A stretch of 8,506 bases of DNA from Sedimenticola sp. GTDB lineage: Bacteria > Pseudomonadota > Gammaproteobacteria > Chromatiales > Chromatiaceae. Where the stretch lies: positions 1,174 to 9,679 of the forward strand of contig JALULB010000218.1 in assembly GCA_027041035.1 (NCBI GenBank). Reading direction: 5' to 3'. The notes beneath the pieces were generated by a model, which saw only the letters and a list, made by a program, of their open reading frames with translations, did not search any database and was not told where the DNA came from. Position 1 is the first letter of the stretch. Each line of letters begins with the position of its first letter. Of the stretch, positions 7,517-8,506 are shown one piece after another. Both the position numbers and the translations under genes were made by a program.

Positions 7517-7840
7517 TCAAGTCGCCATCTCCAGCGTACACAGCAGCGGATGCTGATTCTCGCGCGCGTATTCATTCACCTGAGTCACCTTGGTCTCTGC
7601 GATATCACGCGGGAACACGCCGCAGACGCCCACGCCACGCGTATGCACATGCAACATGATCCGGGTCGCCTTCTCCTGATCCATACTGAAGAAGGTCTCC
7701 AGGATCTCGACGACGAACTCCATGGGAGTATAGTCGTCGTTCAGTAGCAGCACCTTGTAGAGTGGCGGCCTCTTCAGCTTCGGGCGCGCCTCCTGTACGG
7801 AAATATCGCCGTCCGATCGATCGTCTTCTCTTTCGCTCAT
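7517..7840 (-). CDS. clpS: ATP-dependent Clp protease adaptor ClpS
   Basis: ClpS is the N-recognin that delivers proteins with destabilising N-terminal residues to ClpAP. With the ATG at 7840 the protein has 107 residues. The substrate-pocket residues Asn34, Asp35, Asp36, Thr38, Met40 and His66 then fall at the same numbers as in E. coli ClpS (motif [10 protein letters not shown], then LHVHTRG). The C-terminus [14 protein letters not shown] is also typical. The N-terminal tail is acidic and variable, as expected. A TTG at 7849 would add three residues and has GGTGA 3 nt upstream; the ATG has no clear Shine-Dalgarno, so the start is uncertain by three codons. The next gene on this strand is clpA, its partner. 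The cold-shock gene cspD is divergent, as in E. coli. Confidence 0.95.
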   Translation of the reverse strand: MSEREDDRSDGDISVQEARPKLKRPPLYKVLLLNDDYTPMEFVVEILETFFSMDQEKATRIMLHVHTRGVGVCGVFPRDIAETKVTQVNEYARENQHPLLCTLEMAT

Positions 7841-7874
7841 AGCAGTCAATTGTCACCAACACACTTTCACCCAA

Positions 7875-7883
7875 AGTTTACCA
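7875..7883 (-). promoter_or_regulatory. Possible extended -10 promoter for clpS
   Basis: On the minus strand TGGTAAACT gives a TG-n-TAAACT extended -10 element, with the hexamer at 7880-7875. Transcription would start near 7868, about 20-30 nt before clpS. No good -35 hexamer is visible, and other AT-rich hexamers upstream could serve instead, so this is tentative. Confidence 0.35.
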
Positions 7884-7912
7884 CAGAATGAAAAATTTAC
7901 CGGCTCATAATA

Positions 7913-7987
7913 TGATGTACCACATCACTTAGATACTATATCTATATGATATATAGAATATTATTTTGACATCATGACATTTTGTCA
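7913..7987. promoter_or_regulatory. Cluster of AT-rich palindromes between clpS and cspD
   Basis: Three perfect inverted repeats lie within 75 bp: TGATGT-ACC-ACATCA (7913-7927), CTATAT-GAT-ATATAG (7942-7956) and TGACA-TTT-TGTCA (7975-7987). The last overlaps a tandem TGACAT (7967-7972 and 7975-7980). The stretch is far more AT-rich than the neighbouring genes and lies just upstream of the cspD promoter. Such sites commonly bind regulators or nucleoid proteins, but no specific factor can be named from sequence alone. Confidence 0.5.
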
Positions 7988-8005
7988 GAAAAATGCGCAA
8001 AGCAT

Positions 8006-8033
8006 TTGACCATTCGTCCGATACCGCTATACT
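8006..8033 (+). promoter_or_regulatory. Sigma-70-type promoter for cspD
   Basis: TTGACC (8006-8011) and TATACT (8028-8033) are separated by 16 bp. The expected start near 8040 gives a leader of about 178 nt before the cold-shock gene. Long leaders are known for several E. coli cold-shock genes such as cspA. The hexamers are visible directly; activity is inferred. Confidence 0.8.
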
Positions 8034-8039
8034 TTGAGT

Positions 8040-8217
8040 TACAGTTTCCGTAAGAGAAACAGTAATTAAGCCTGACTCGGTCAGGCGCCAAGAGGGTGTC
8101 GGATCCAGGGAATCGTAGCGAGGCAGTAGACTACCCCTAAACCCGACAGCCTCCCAGACCAAAGGAAACCGGCCATTTGCCGGGTAACAATCAAGCACAC
8201 CTGTTGGAGGAGTTTGT
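8040..8217 (+). promoter_or_regulatory. Long structured 5' leader of cspD
   Basis: Four potential RNA hairpins can be seen in order: GTTTC/GAAAC (8044-8060); the perfect 7-bp GCCTGAC-TCG-GTCAGGC (8070-8086); the imperfect repeat element at about 8091-8157; and CCGGC-CATTT-GCCGG (8169-8183). A strong GGAGGAG (8206-8212) follows, 5 nt before the ATG. None of the stems is followed by a U-tract, so a transcription attenuator is not evident. Temperature-dependent refolding or control of mRNA stability is a reasonable inference for a cold-shock leader. I did not find the E. coli cold-box sequence. Confidence 0.55.
8091..8157 (+). repeat. Short form of the inverted-repeat element, in the cspD leader
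   Basis: The ends GGTGTCGGAT...AATCGTAGCGAG and GCAGTAGA...CCCGACAGCCTCCCAG match the outer parts of the element at 699-868. The right 36 nt (8123-8158) agree at 28 positions with 833-868. The left and right parts are joined directly (8122/8123), exactly where the long copy carries an extra 97 bp (736-832). It forms an imperfect hairpin through GTAG/CTAC and AGGG/CCCT. Its orientation relative to the downstream gene is the same as in front of radC. Confidence 0.7.
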
Positions 8218-8427
8218 ATGGCCACAGGCACCGTAAAATGGTTCAACAATGCCAAGGGCTATGGGTTCGTCACGCCGGACCTCGGTAGTGATGATGTATT
8301 CGTGCATTTCTCATCGATAGAGATGGATGGCTACAAGACACTCAAGGAAGGACAAAAAGTAGAATTCGAGGTGGAGCAAGGGCCAAAAGGCCTGCATGCG
8401 GCGCATCTCCATGAATTGAACGCGTAA
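8218..8427 (+). CDS. cspD: Cold-shock domain protein, CspD type
   Basis: This 69-residue protein is a single cold-shock domain that binds single-stranded nucleic acid. RNP1 is KGYGFV (13-18) and RNP2 is VFVHF (27-31). The stretch [19 protein letters not shown] and the following QGPKGLHA resemble CspD more than CspA. The position divergent from clpS is also that of E. coli cspD, whose product is known as a stationary-phase inhibitor of DNA replication. Whether this protein is cold-induced or growth-phase controlled cannot be read from the sequence. A strong Shine-Dalgarno (8206-8212) and a long leader precede it. Confidence 0.93.
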   Translation: MATGTVKWFNNAKGYGFVTPDLGSDDVFVHFSSIEMDGYKTLKEGQKVEFEVEQGPKGLHAAHLHELNA

Positions 8428-8440
8428 CCGTCCGCTGAGC

Positions 8441-8488
8441 ATTCGAAGGCCCGACCCGAACCCCGACCCGAACGAAGCGCCTTCGAAT
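8441..8488 (+). terminator. Inverted repeat after cspD, possible terminator
   Basis: ATTCGAAGGC (8441-8450) and GCCTTCGAAT (8479-8488) form a perfect 10-bp stem around a 28-nt loop. An exact 12-bp tandem repeat, CCCGACCCGAAC (8450-8461 and 8462-8473), starts at the last stem base and fills most of the loop. A shorter hairpin, CGAAG-CGC-CTTCG (8473-8485), would compete with the long stem. No T-tract follows, so it is not a classical intrinsic terminator; mRNA protection or Rho-linked termination is equally possible. Confidence 0.45.
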
Positions 8489-8506
8489 CGGGACAAGCCA
8501 CCAATC

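Overview
The window looks like a stretch of chromosome from a gammaproteobacterium with moderately high GC. Two gene blocks familiar from that class support this. The first is coaBC divergent from radC-rpmB-rpmG. The second is infA convergent with clpA-clpS, with a cspD-type cold-shock gene divergent from clpS, as in Escherichia coli. I cannot name a genus.

Layout: positions 1-627 (minus) hold the 5' part of coaBC, cut by the window edge. Positions 628-879 are a spacer largely filled by a 170-bp nested hairpin element (699-868) that ends against the radC ribosome-binding site. radC (880-1551), rpmB (1698-1934) and rpmG (1946-2101) follow on the plus strand. A strong sigma-70-type promoter precedes rpmB, and a perfect bidirectional terminator lies at 2150-2185. 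A large REC-PAS-GGDEF-EAL cyclic-di-GMP protein (2223-4400, minus) converges on that terminator. A 443-bp divergent spacer (4401-4843) with AT-rich palindromes separates it from infA (4844-5062). clpA (5090-7372) and clpS (7517-7840) are on the minus strand. A divergent regulatory region of about 380 bp then leads to cspD (8218-8427), which has a clear promoter and a structured leader of about 180 nt.

How the genes work together: most are housekeeping. They cover coenzyme A synthesis (CoaBC), ribosomal proteins L28 and L33, initiation factor IF-1, and N-degron/ClpAP proteolysis (adaptor ClpS plus unfoldase ClpA). The one signalling gene is the cyclic-di-GMP protein, and it has no obvious functional link to its neighbours.

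The most unusual content is non-coding. Two related palindromic elements lie just upstream of radC (699-868) and inside the cspD leader (about 8091-8157). They have matching outer parts and the same orientation relative to the gene, and they differ by a clean 97-bp inner hairpin. That suggests a small mobile or structured-RNA repeat family. I saw no defence system, CRISPR array, tRNA, rRNA or intact insertion sequence.
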